From assembly GCA_027604505.1 (NCBI GenBank), contig JADIIX010000239.1, positions 1 to 22,646 on the forward strand: DNA of 22,646 nucleotides. The letters run 5' to 3'. Made by a program: the position numbers and the translations under genes. The notes beneath the pieces were generated by a model. It had not been told where the DNA came from. It saw nothing but the letters and a program-made list of their open reading frames with translations, and ran no database searches. Shown here piece by piece: positions 1 through 9,021 of the stretch (position 1 is the first letter of the stretch; every line of letters starts with the position of its first letter). The stretch comes from Gonapodya sp. JEL0774 (Eukaryota > Monoblepharomycota > Monoblepharidomycetes > Monoblepharidales > Gonapodyaceae).

Positions 1-660
1 GACAGATGTGAATAATTATACAGAAGGAATGGACATCGGTCCATATCCTTAACATTATAATCGATAAAGATTGTAATATGTAGAGATGTGTATAGGGGGA
101 CTAGCTAGAAGTCCTTTCTTTGTAGAGATTCGAAAAACAGCCATTTTGATAATGATCTTCAAGTAGTAGTTTGAAAACCATTCACCATTTCGAAACAATT
201 GCTGTAACTGCTGGTGCGTCTGGGATCAGTGTGGCTCTATCACACGTCACTTGTCCGTCCTTAGCCTTGGCATGTTGCTGATCACGGCATAAAATGATAT
301 GAGGTGAGACGTATTGAGAATAGGGAAGAAAACTCAGAAACGCTTCTCCTGTAATGCCTTTCAGTCGGGAGGGTATCAGACAGTGACTTTGGATGTGGGG
401 CCGTCATGTCGTGGTTGCAATGATCACTGTGCATGTGAGCACACTGTTTTGAAAGCCAGTTTGCTCTAAACATCGCAAAAAGTCAATGGACGCATTCACG
501 TGCAGACGACTTCGTCCCCCGGGTGCCCCAAGCAGTGAATCTGAATCGGCAAGTTGTCGAATATACATGAGCTCTCATGATTGAAAACGAATGCGGCACA
601 GGACCTCTCCATACGTTTATATTCACTGTACCACCTCATTCAGAGATACAAAATCTTACC
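1..660. other. Intergenic, no recognised gene
   Basis: I see no gene in this stretch. Only short ORFs without family motifs occur, the longest being 63 codons on the minus strand (282-473). The first 550 bases are fairly AT-rich. Composition becomes clearly GC-rich from about 560 onward, towards the MoaC-like ORF whose stop lies at 661-663 on the minus strand. Part of the stretch is presumably the 3' untranslated region of that minus-strand gene. Confidence 0.6.
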
Positions 661-1788
661 CTACTCACCAACCCAACCGCCACTCTTCCCACCCGACTTT
701 TCCACGACTCGCACCCCACTGATCACCGCCCCTCTATCCGCCGCTTTGCACATATCATACACCACCACGCCAGCCACAGTGCACCCATGCACGGCCTCCA
801 TCTCCACACCGGTCCTGTCGAACGCGGTGACTGTGCACGAGATGTGCACAGGAAACCGGGGCACAGTTCGGGGGAGATCGTGAGCGGTTGCGGTTGAGGA
901 GTCGGAAAACGCCGAGGGGAGTTTCACTCGCGCCGATTCAGGCAAGTAGTCAGTCACGCCCCCTTCCTCGCCATCCTCTGACACATGGGGAACGTCGACC
1001 TCCACATCGACCCTCCCCAACGCGACGGCATGGCACAAGGGCACAACCTCCCACGTCTTCTTCGCGGCCGTCATTCCGGCCACCTTCGCCACCGCCACCG
1101 CATCGCCCTTGGCCAACGCTCCCCGCCGGAGAAGGGACGCGGCGTGACGGGTCAGGTACACGGTGCATCGGGCGGTGGCGCGGCGGTAGGTGGGGGGTTT
1201 GAAAAGGACGTCGACCATGTGGAGGGAGCCGGTGGGAGTGAGGTGAGTCAGAGTGGGGGAATCCGATGGAGCGGTGGTGGAGGCTGAGGAGGCTGCAGGA
1301 ACCGGCGTTCCGTTCGCTCTACCCTTGGCCGTACCGAATCTCCGAACATCCGCGCAAGGTCCTCTCGATAATGTGCTCATACTGGTCAAGAGATGGAGTG
1401 GAACACCAGATCGAGTCCAAAGTCCAAATGCGAGTCCACGTTCACGTCCCCCATCACGACCAACATGACCAGAGAGTCCGAGTCCAGCTGGAAGTGGCTC
1501 CTGCTGCCACTGGGGAACACGTTGAACGCGCAAGGTAGGGATTCCACGACGAGGACCTTGGCTTGCCGATGGATTCAGTGGTACAAGAGAAGAAGCCGAG
1601 CTGTGCCGGACGGGGAGATCTGAGAGGCCAGGTGACACCGTCGCAAGTAGAGAAAAGGGAGACCACAAATGGCGCGCAGGGGAGGTTGTTGCCGATGGAT
1701 GGGTACGAGCGGGCGACCGGGGGTGAACGGACGTGGACATGGACGTGGAGCGGGGGGGCGGGTGCGCGAGGAAGCACGAGTGGGGCAT
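661..1788 (-). CDS. MoaC-like domain of a MOCS1-type molybdopterin precursor synthase
   Basis: MoaC (cyclic pyranopterin monophosphate synthase) acts with MoaA in the first step of molybdenum cofactor synthesis, converting the MoaA product to cPMP. The ORF is 375 codons, but only the part from the Met at 1218 downward is MoaC-like. It opens with HMVDV, then KGDAVAVAKVAGMTAAKKTW and PLCH (substrate lysines and histidine), then TGVEMEAV, YDMCKA with the catalytic Asp/Lys, and SGGKSGGW near the end, so all key residues of the family are present. Between the PLCH strand and TGVEMEA there is about 40 residues of extra sequence compared with bacterial MoaC. The 190 residues before HMVDV are low-complexity Ser/Pro/Arg and may be linker, untranslated or intronic. 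In fungi MoaA and MoaC are usually fused (cnxABC type). Here a MoaA-like exon lies 660 bp upstream on the same strand, so this is probably the second half of one locus. The true start of this reading frame is not resolved. Confidence 0.85.
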   Translation of the reverse strand: MPHSCFLAHPPPRSTSMSTSVHPRSPARTHPSATTSPARHLWSPFSLLATVSPGLSDLPVRHSSASSLVPLNPSASQGPRRGIPTLRVQRVPQWQQEPLPAGLGLSGHVGRDGGRERGLAFGLWTRSGVPLHLLTSMSTLSRGPCADVRRFGTAKGRANGTPVPAASSASTTAPSDSPTLTHLTPTGSLHMVDVLFKPPTYRRATARCTVYLTRHAASLLRRGALAKGDAVAVAKVAGMTAAKKTWEVVPLCHAVALGRVDVEVDVPHVSEDGEEGGVTDYLPESARVKLPSAFSDSSTATAHDLPRTVPRFPVHISCTVTAFDRTGVEMEAVHGCTVAGVVVYDMCKAADRGAVISGVRVVEKSGGKSGGWVGE

Positions 1789-2378
1789 CAGAAGTTGGGT
1801 ACGGGGTCGTGGGTACCCCGGTGCCGTTGCTCGTCATTGGCATCCCCGATCCGTCGGCACTTGCCCGGCACAAATATAGGGGTTCCGGCAGTATGGGCGC
1901 TTTGACTCTGTGAACAATCTCGCTCGAACTTGGAGCAAACTCCCACCCGCCTATCCTCGCCACCCGATCACCCAACATGTCACGCCACACCTGCTCACCT
2001 TGACCGACCCTTCCCCTCCGCAGTTTCCATTGTGCACCGCAATTGCGCGCCAGCACGCCACCTTGTTCAGTATTCCAGTTCCCCGCCCACACCGCGATCC
2101 ACACTCCACGCTCCACGGTCCACGGTCCATCTCCGTACCAAGTTCGGGCCAAGCTTGCCATTTCCACACACGTAGGAAGATGTAACCCCACACCGCTGAA
2201 AACTGCCGTCAGGTCACCTCACTGGCCCGTCCGTGGTGTCACCTCAGTCCCAGGTCGCCGTCCCCCCGACCGCACACACTGCCGTGTCCGGCTCAGACAA
2301 CCCGCCCCACATCCCATCGTTCTCTCTGTGTACTCTCAACCCCACCCTCCCTCTCCGTCCCTCCCCCTCATCCCCACC

Positions 2379-2416
2379 TGTCCGCTCCACCCCCACTTGT
2401 CCGCTCCACCCCCCAC
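2379..2416. repeat. Two-copy 18-19 bp tandem repeat in a C-rich tract
   Basis: The unit tgtccgctccaccccc(c)ac occurs at 2379-2396 and again at 2398-2416, with one extra C in the second copy. It lies inside a strongly C-rich stretch (about 2325-2460) between the MoaC-like ORF and the MoaA-like exon. The transcript of that locus would be G-rich here. Confidence 0.8.
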
Positions 2417-2431
2417 CCACCCACCCACCCA
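2409..2431 (-). other. Potential G-quadruplex (GGGT repeats) downstream of the MoaA stop
   Basis: On the minus strand this reads T followed by four GGGT units and a run of six G. That is a consensus for a compact parallel G-quadruplex with one-base loops. It begins 18 bases after the MoaA TAG stop in the sense of the MOCS1-type transcript, so it could form in the RNA and affect termination of translation or use of the overlapping splice donor. The motif is read directly; the effect is inference. Confidence 0.6.
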
Positions 2432-2448
2432 CACGCCCCCCTCCCCCA

Positions 2449-2775
2449 CTACCCCCCAATCAACACCATGGGCCTATTCCCCCCCCTGGCCAACTCACCA
2501 GCCCCCCTATGTCCCGCCTCCTTCCCCCACACCCCGCTCGCCACGACCTTGTCGATCCTCTCCATCACCTCGCGCTCTGCCTCCGCCGTCCCCGCGGGGG
2601 CCCGCGTGGGATCTCTGAGTGCCGATCTGAGCGACACTTCCGACGGCGAGTGGAGGCAGGGCTTGAGGTGGCCGTCGGCGGTGATGCGGAGGCGGTCGCA
2701 GGTGGGGCAGAAGTGGGTGGTCATGGAGGTGATGAAGCCGAGGGGGGCCGAGGGGGTGTCGGGGAGGTGGAAGGT
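2449..2775 (-). CDS. C-terminal exon of MoaA/MOCS1A-like GTP 3',8-cyclase (partial)
   Basis: MoaA is the radical-SAM enzyme that rearranges GTP to 3',8-cyclo-7,8-dihydro-GTP. This exon carries only its C-terminal third: GFITSMTTHFCPTCDRLR, then ITADGHLKPCL. Together these give the C-x2-C-x13-C ligands of the second 4Fe-4S cluster and the conserved Arg residues. SLRSALRDP follows, and the end is NRPMVLIGG. The exon appears to start at 2775, after a pyrimidine-rich acceptor (cccccag). The frame stops (TAG, 2451-2449) directly after the terminal Gly-Gly, exactly where MOCS1A proteins end. The same bases also form a possible donor (GTAGTG at 2452). The N-terminal radical-SAM part with its C-x3-C-x2-C motif was not found in either strand up to the PPP4R2 gene at 3573, so the gene is truncated, rearranged or misassembled upstream. 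Confidence 0.85.
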   Translation of the reverse strand, partial: TFHLPDTPSAPLGFITSMTTHFCPTCDRLRITADGHLKPCLHSPSEVSLRSALRDPTRAPAGTAEAEREVMERIDKVVASGVWGKEAGHRGAGELARGGNRPMVLIGG

Positions 2776-3572
2776 CTGGGGGCGGGAAGGCGGGGCGGTG
2801 GGGAAAGTGGGGTGCAGGTGGTGAGATGGTGGCGGATCGGAACACGGTGGAAACCACACAGAGCGGAGCGGGTGGATCCCCTCTCTCCTTTCTCAACATT
2901 CATTCTCCCATACCACGTCTATCCCCGCGAGGGGTCCCTCCACCAGGCCACGGCACCCCCCGCCGGCCCAGATGCTCGCCCACAACCCCCTTCAGGCCGC
3001 GCCGCCGCCCGCCCGCCCCGCGCCCCGCGCCCCCCCGGGCCCCCGGCGCCCCCGCCCCCGCCGCCGGCCGCCCGCCCCGGCCCCCCGCCGCCCCCCGGCC
3101 CCCGGGGCTGGGGCGTGGTGCTCTTTGCTCGAGCTTGATCTTGCTCTCAGTTCATTTCGTAAGGGATCCAAAGGAGTGACAGGAATCGTGAGCTTGTTTG
3201 TGAAGGCCAAATCGTGATCATTTCCCGCTTCCGCTCTGTGTGACAAAACGCTCAAATGATTTGATTATCAAATTAATCTCTTGCACTTCTCCCATCCTAT
3301 ACTCAACGCCACGTGGTCCAGAAGACTTTCTCTCCATCCCATTTTTATAAGTATTCGTTGCATGCTTCCCAGTTCAATCTTGTGTAATCATCTTTATGCC
3401 ATCGATTGGAGTGTATTCGCAGGCATTGTGGTTGCGGACTTTCTCGTGAGCAAGGGTGGGCTTGAACGTGATCTGTCTACTACCACTAAACTGAAAACCT
3501 GGCCAGCCCTCCAAAAGTTACGCACAACAATGGCGGCAACTGCGGAAACGCATCACAAACAAGTGAGACTGA
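2776..3572. other. Region between MoaA-like exon and PPP4R2, including a GC block
   Basis: No exon of the missing MoaA N-terminus could be found here on either strand. The left part (to about 3115) is extremely GC-rich, with the pure G/C block at 2995-3108. The right part returns abruptly to ordinary composition and probably holds the promoter and 5' untranslated region of PPP4R2. It contains a CACGTG palindrome at 3310-3315 (E-box type, 258 bases before the PPP4R2 ATG). A 128-codon plus-strand ORF (3281-3667) overlaps the first PPP4R2 exon in another frame and has no recognisable motif. Confidence 0.6.
2995..3108. repeat. 114-bp block consisting only of G and C, strongly C-skewed
   Basis: From 2995 to 3108 there is no A or T at all. 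C greatly outnumbers G on the plus strand, in an irregular mixture of ccg, cccc and ggcc groups rather than a clean tandem repeat. It lies exactly where the upstream exons of the MoaA-like gene should begin, and the composition drops back to normal within a few bases after it. It could be a real low-complexity GC tract in an intron or promoter, or a sequencing or assembly artefact bridging a gap. Confidence 0.9.
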
Positions 3573-5020
3573 ATGGAATTGGAGAGTGGAGCGCAGGTGA
3601 ATGCCTCCCCGTCTCGACCGCGCCCCCAGCAAAGACCTCACATTTCCCGTCCGTCAAACCTTGGTGATTCATCACACTTGGAACTCGCAGAGTACGATAC
3701 AATGCTCGAGGGAATCGCACGGACATCAGAACTCAAGTGGGATGTTTCTTAGCATTCTTTCAAGCTCAATTTCTGACACCTGGCACTCTCGTTCACATTC
3801 AACCAATGTTTGATCATCTGCCACTTCTCTTTTCCAATCGGCACTGCAAAAGAAACCCTTGGCCGATTGTTCGAGATGCTATTCGCTTGAAGCTTGAGCG
3901 GATTCTCAAGGACCTGGAAACTGAGGCTGCGCCAATCGCGACCGATGTCCCACGCGCTATAAATCCCGACGCGAATCCATTACCACCGCCAGCCACAACC
4001 TCCCTTCCGACATCGCTTCTGCCGATTGAGGATTTGGAGGAATCTACGCTAGAAGTACCACCACAACCGCCTCATCAGAACCTGTCCATCGGCCCACACG
4101 GGGAGACGCTCGTCGAGTTCGAAGTTCGGTTATTCGGGGCCCTGGATTGCTTTAACGAGTGAGTGGGCTGTGGTGAATGACATTAAGTCGGTGGGTCGTT
4201 TGCCTTTTCTGAAGATCCCCCAAAGATGGAGGACTGCAGGAGTTCCTCGCTTTCATAGTACCCATTTTTCGCACACGTCGATGAATGACTCTTCAAATTT
4301 ACTTGTAACCGTCGTTCCAGTCTCCCTCCGTTCACCATTCAGCGCCTGTGCGAGCTTCTCACCTTTCACAGCAAACAATACACTTCCTCTCAATGGAAGT
4401 ACCTCGCTGCTCTGGAGAAAGTCCTTTCCGTTACGTCGCCCTTTTTGGATCCACCAGGCCCCGAAGGAGGAATCTCGACGGACGAGGCAAACGGGACTGT
4501 GAACGGGATCGCAGAAGATCACACCCGAAACCTCATACCTGGAGCCCAAGAGGGACAGCACGAGGAACGAGAGACCGGAAATGGGTTTGGTGGTGGGCCA
4601 ACTCAACCTGAGTTGGAAGGTTGGGACGGGCTGCGTTCTCAGCCACCGGCGTCGCAACGGAGTAAGTTTCACATCTTGCGAATGGATGACCCTGTTTGAT
4701 CCTACTGATCACTTTTTCTGTTTTGTTCATTCATCTTATCCGCGAAAACTGTCGAAGTCTCTTCCTTTCCTTCATTCTCTTCCATCGGATCATCCCGATT
4801 GCATCTTGACGCAGGTTCGCTCGAAACCTCGGAAGCGGGATCTCGCCTTGACTGGTCAACAGTTGCTGATGACGATGATGAACATGGCCCAACAATGGAT
4901 GAGCTTCTCAACATGGGAGATGACGAGCCTCCCTTGGAGAATAGTGAAAGCGGTTCTACGCAGAGAAATCTTGAGGAACGTGGGGTGATCAAAGATGAGG
5001 AAAAAATGGACCTAACGTGA
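3573..5020 (+). CDS. PPP4R2/Psy4-like regulatory subunit of protein phosphatase 4
   Basis: PP4R2 proteins bind and target the PP4 catalytic subunit, a Ser/Thr phosphatase acting in DNA-damage recovery and the cell cycle, mainly in the nucleus. Four exons fit: 3573-3736, 3853-4158, 4321-4661 and 4815-5020, giving 338 aa with all junction phases closing. The first ATG follows an in-frame TGA at 3570, which fixes the start. Family features in order are YDTMLEGIARTSEL (about residues 40-53), NPWPIVRDAIRLKLERIL (56-73), and the hallmark LPPFTIQRLCELL (158-170), which becomes continuous only after splicing at 4158/4321. A disordered, acidic C-terminus (DDDDEHGPTMDELL onward) follows, as in other family members. 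Donors are GTGGGA (weak), GTGAGT and GTAAGT. It is slightly shorter than human or yeast homologues because the tail is short. It is convergent with the 4E-T-like gene. Confidence 0.88.
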
Positions 5021-5400
5021 ATTCATTCGAATGGCATTCGTCGCAAGTTGTGAGAATACAGAAAAAAGGATCGAATTAATTGCCTTGGACCGCTAAGCAC
5101 CACATGCACGTTAGACCCAGTTGGAGAATGATGTATTCTAATAGTAATCTACACGTGATCTCTTGTACAGCAACAACTATGAAGGGTGTTCTTTCAAAAT
5201 GGGGTGAGAACCAAGCTGAAAGATTTTTTGTATGAAGCTAAAATTATGTTGTATCGCAACGACAGCCAATTGCCTATTTAGTGGTTGATTGGGATTTGAA
5301 AACGGAACTGAGGGTGATTCTTCGTGGATTGTGAATGACAGTGTACACCATCGGTTCCTTGATTCAAAACTTCGCCATCAATATATTGCGTGACTAAGGT
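5021..5400. other. Convergent intergenic region
   Basis: This 380-bp spacer separates the ends of two convergent genes, PPP4R2-like (+) and 4E-T-like (-). It must hold both 3' untranslated regions. It is AT-richer than the flanking coding sequence. No canonical AATAAA signal was identified with confidence on either strand, and no ORF of note is present. Confidence 0.6.
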
Positions 5401-8400
5401 TTACATGCCTCTGCCGCGGATCTGGTGTGGTAACCTCTGCCCGTCCCTGGGAGTCCCCGCTCCCATGAACTCGACCCCGGTGGCACCTTGATAGACGACA
5501 TCGCCATACACAGGCATGATTCCACCAGGGCGAACTCCACCCTGCAGCGCGTTGGGGTCCATTCTCACGCCATATCCGCCCGTAGGCAACTGCTGACTCG
5601 GTAAAGGTGCTCCTGAGGGGTCTGGGAACCGAGGTGCATATTGTCCCCCATAAACCGGCCCCATGGGTGAAGGACCTCCATAATATCTTGGAGACAAACC
5701 TCCCGCATCCAATGCATTCTGTCTCGCGGCAGCGCGATGCTGGGCAAGCACATATTCCTCATAGCTACCTCGAGGTAGGTTGCCGGAAGCGTTAGCTGGG
5801 ATACCAGAATTTACGCCTGAGACCATATTGAGACCAGTATTGTTGGGACCGTAAGCACCAAAAGTGCCCTGTGTTGGGCGAGCTCCGCGGCCGTCCTGAC
5901 GATAGAATGGATCCGCCTGAGCAATGCCAATATCTCGGAAATCTGGTGAGCCAAAACCAAAGGAGAAAACGCAATGTCAAATTTCTTGTGACAAATTGCA
6001 TTATCCTGTTGCTTTGCTGCTTACCATCACCGCCCCTCACGATTTCCGCAGCAAACTGCTGTCTTCTCCCCATATCCAGAGCAGCTCCTCTTCCAGCGGC
6101 AATCCCTTGTTGCAACAAGCCGGTGAGATATTGCGCAGCTACACTGTTTCCCTCACTACCACCAGCTGTCGGCCTGGACACTCCTGCGTGCATAGGAACC
6201 TCCGATCTTGGCACAGCAGATGCTTGACCAACTCCCGCTCCAAGTCCTGAACGTCCGTTGTAGTTTGGGCTCCGTTCCACCATCACCGGGTACGGGTATC
6301 CAGGTTGCTGTTGTGGAGGAACCGGCAACCCTCCTCCAAGCACCGGCTGTCCCTGTTGCGGGGACTGTTGTCGCGCAGGCTTTGCATTGGTTAGCATACT
6401 CATAACACGCTTGAAGTCGTCTCCCGAAGCCACCCCTGCTACACCACTGCCAGTGAGCGTTGACCCAGCCACAGCAGTTGCTGGAGCTATACCTGACAGC
6501 GGTACGGATGATTTCTGGCGAACACCGAGGGCCTGAAGAAGCTCTTGCTCCAAAATAGGACGCTTTGCAGGGTTCGGGTTCATAAGATGAGGTGGTCCAG
6601 AATGGTAGGGAGCGGTGAGGTTGGGAGGTAAGGGTGCGGGTTGCTGTTGTTGGGGAGGGACACTTAGATTCCCGGCAGCAGATAAAGAATTTGCTACAAA
6701 TCCATTTGCAGAAGCGAGGGGAGGCGAAAGAATGTCGGTCGACCTTCCCAGGAAGCGTTCGGGCAACGTCTGCATACTATCTGGTGTTCTCCTCATGCCC
6801 GCAAAATTGTTTCCGCTCCCATTTAACATGCTCATACCGGACCCGTCACTTGCAGATCTCGCTGCAGCAACCAGAGGTGCTCCAACTCCGCTAGTCAAGC
6901 CCAGAACTTCCACGGACTTCGTCGCCGCCACACCAGCAATTGGGTTTGCTGGTCCACCTGCGCTTGTTGTCACATCATCTCGCCCAGCCACGAAAAACTT
7001 GGCAAACCGAGAGGCTTTTTCTGGTCCTGCTGACAAAGGTTCCGAACTCGTCGCCTTCGCCGATCCTGCTGCTATAGGTGGGTCAGGAGGGAGCCCAACA
7101 AGGGCAGCTGGCGACGTGAGCTTTGCAGCAGAGACAGTGGGTAATTGAGAATCAGTCGCTGGTGTAGGCAGTGTTAGCTCTGCCTGTCGTCCAATGTCAC
7201 TTCCAGGTATGTACTCGTCCTCCTTCCTCTCGCCCATCGTGGTGAGGGTGTCGCCTCTTGCTTCCCTAGCTTTCATCATAGCCTTGAATTTCTGTAGATC
7301 GTCCATCTCGTCGCCTCGGCTGCCGGTTGACCCCGTTGTACCAGATACATCGTTATCAGTGTCCATCCATTCAGGCTTCTTCCCAGTACCAAAGCCTCCA
7401 AGTCCCGTGCCACCTGCAACATCCTCGGACGGTACACCAGTGGAGTCAGAGAGACCCCCCGGACCGCCTCCAACACCTCCACCCTGTCGGTCCGTCATTC
7501 CTCGGCCCACGCCCCTTCCTGGTGCGGCAAGAGGCGGGCGAGCGGTTCGCCAATCCCGGTCATTTGTCGCTGAGCTGGACGGTCGCGCTCGAGACGAATC
7601 ACTGGGTGTTCCGGCTCCCCGCCCTGAAGCTCCCGTTCGCGCGTTTGTGTTGTCGAGTTTGGAAGGTGATGATAAAGTGGAATTGTCGGACGGTGAGTCC
7701 TTGTCGAAGCGCCGAAGCTGAAGCTTGCGATCACGCTCAGACCGTTCATGGGGGCGGTCGCGTTCGTCCATAAACTAGAGTTCGGGAATGACGCTGGGGT
7801 CAGTCAGATGAGGTGCTTCCTCATCGCATGAAAACCACCCGCCACCACCCAAGCAGACAACACTACGCAAGCAAGATTTGACCGAACTCTCTTGATTCTG
7901 AAACCCGGCATCCAGCGATCAAACAGTCCATTCACAAACTCACCCTTCCTCCTCGGCCAAACAAACCCCTCAACTCCCTGCTCTGGTCCTCCTTGTCCTT
8001 ATCACCAGCTTTGCGCTCATCTGCAACACTGGAGGCAAAAGACATCTTTGGGGGCGCCAATACAATGGATGATTTGGGAGCGGATGATGTAAAGGTGGTG
8101 GGATCGGATGGTGACGGGGAATCAGCTGGGAAGGAGAAGTATGCATCAAAATCACAGAAATGTAGCTATGTACCGACTGAAATATGATGAAATTCGGATG
8201 AAATCATGGCACGGGTGGCTGGTACGACACTACCAAGGAACAGCCTGACCGTTTCCTTGCCTCAAAAATATCGACGTAGCGCTATAGCGGCAGACACCAC
8301 TCGTTTCTTCTTTCCAAGTGAGCTGGTTTCGGCATTGGTAATCCTTTCTTCGTCTTCCCCAACGGCTTCGGAGAGTTGCACCACCCACCGGAGGTATCTA

Positions 8401-9021
8401 CTCGTAACCCATCCCGGTCACGATGGCCCCCCCGCTGATAAGGCCTTGTCGAATCTCTGTCACGGTCACGTTCTGTTTGTCGGTCTGACAGACCGTTGAA
8501 GGTTCTCTCCCTGGGATGGTGGTCTTTTGCAGGGGGATGATCGTCCGGTTTATGGCTACGGACCCATTAAGATGTGACGGTTTTGAAAGTGAGTAGGAGA
8601 GACAGTAAAAGCAACCATGAGACGAAAAAAAGGAACGCTCTCGCACTGTTATGGTGGGGGGAGTCGTTACTTCATTCCATGACCCAAAGCGTTTTGTTCA
8701 GGCGAGTTTCCATTTTCAGTAACTTGCATAAGCCTTTGGTGCGAGTCAGTGTCTCGCAATTCCTGTTGGACGTTCTCCAGCGAGTTCCTCAGGCATAACT
8801 CGAATTCCGTGAGCAATGATGCCCGATTCCCATTTATTCTCTCGGGCATTACTACTATCAAGCATCACTTACTGAAAATACTCGATCGGAGGCAACTGAG
8901 GGTGTTTCTCCACCAATGGTGAGTCTCGCAGTGCCAAAAGTGTTGCCTTCTTGTACCGGATCACAGGCTCACTAGCAGGTACAGCAGTAAGAGCGATAGG
9001 TGAGGTTGAGTTGTTGTCCAT
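5401..9021 (-). CDS. 4E-T (EIF4ENIF1)-like eIF4E-binding translational repressor
   Basis: 4E-T binds eIF4E, represses cap-dependent translation and recruits decay factors in P-bodies. The model has five exons on the minus strand: 9021-8873, 8555-8389, 8125-7944, 7774-6025 and 5942-5401, giving about 929 aa with all phases closing. Exon 1 encodes RYKKATLLALRDSPLVE, where Y23-K-K-A-T-L28-L29 is a canonical Y-x4-L-phi eIF4E-binding motif near the N-terminus, as in 4E-T. Arg/Asp-rich stretches follow (RDRDRD about 79-84 and 170-190), then PEWMD at about 300-304 and DLQKFKAMMKARE. Next come SRFAKFF at about 421-427 (compare SRFSRWF in animal 4E-T), a Pro/Gln-rich middle, DDFKRVMSML, and a Gly/Tyr/Pro-rich tail ending RGRGM. 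The rest is disordered, as expected. The large exon 4 is certain. Exon 2 and the border of exon 3 are less so: the GTGGGT donor at 8388 and the tag acceptor before 8555 were chosen by phase. Confidence 0.78.
8873..9021 (-). other. First exon of the 4E-T-like gene with eIF4E-binding motif
   Basis: This 149-bp exon is too short to stand out as an ORF. It starts at the ATG at 9021, the first in-frame Met after an upstream TAG, and ends before a perfect GTAAGT donor at 8872. It encodes 49 residues including the eIF4E-binding helix Y-K-K-A-T-L-L and the following ALRDSPLVEKHPQLPPIEYF, which matches the conserved 4E-T N-terminus. Omitting this exon would leave a protein without its defining motif. 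Confidence 0.82.

Noticed and set aside
1454-2191. 245-codon minus-strand ORF between the MoaA and MoaC parts
   Set aside because: It overlaps the MoaC-like ORF in another frame and has no family features. Long open frames on both strands are expected in such GC-rich DNA.
3281-3667. 128-codon plus-strand ORF before PPP4R2
   Set aside because: It overlaps the first PPP4R2 exon in another frame and has no recognisable motif. The family-matching frame starts at 3573.
5871-7773. Several plus-strand ORFs of 85-177 codons opposite the 4E-T-like exon 4
   Set aside because: They are shadows of the long minus-strand frame. They shift frame repeatedly, have no motifs, and the minus frame has the 4E-T features.
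7993-8187. Plus-strand ORF of 64 codons with a protein-like composition
   Set aside because: It lies opposite exon 3 of the 4E-T-like gene. The minus frame continues in phase into exon 4, while the plus ORF has no neighbours to splice to.
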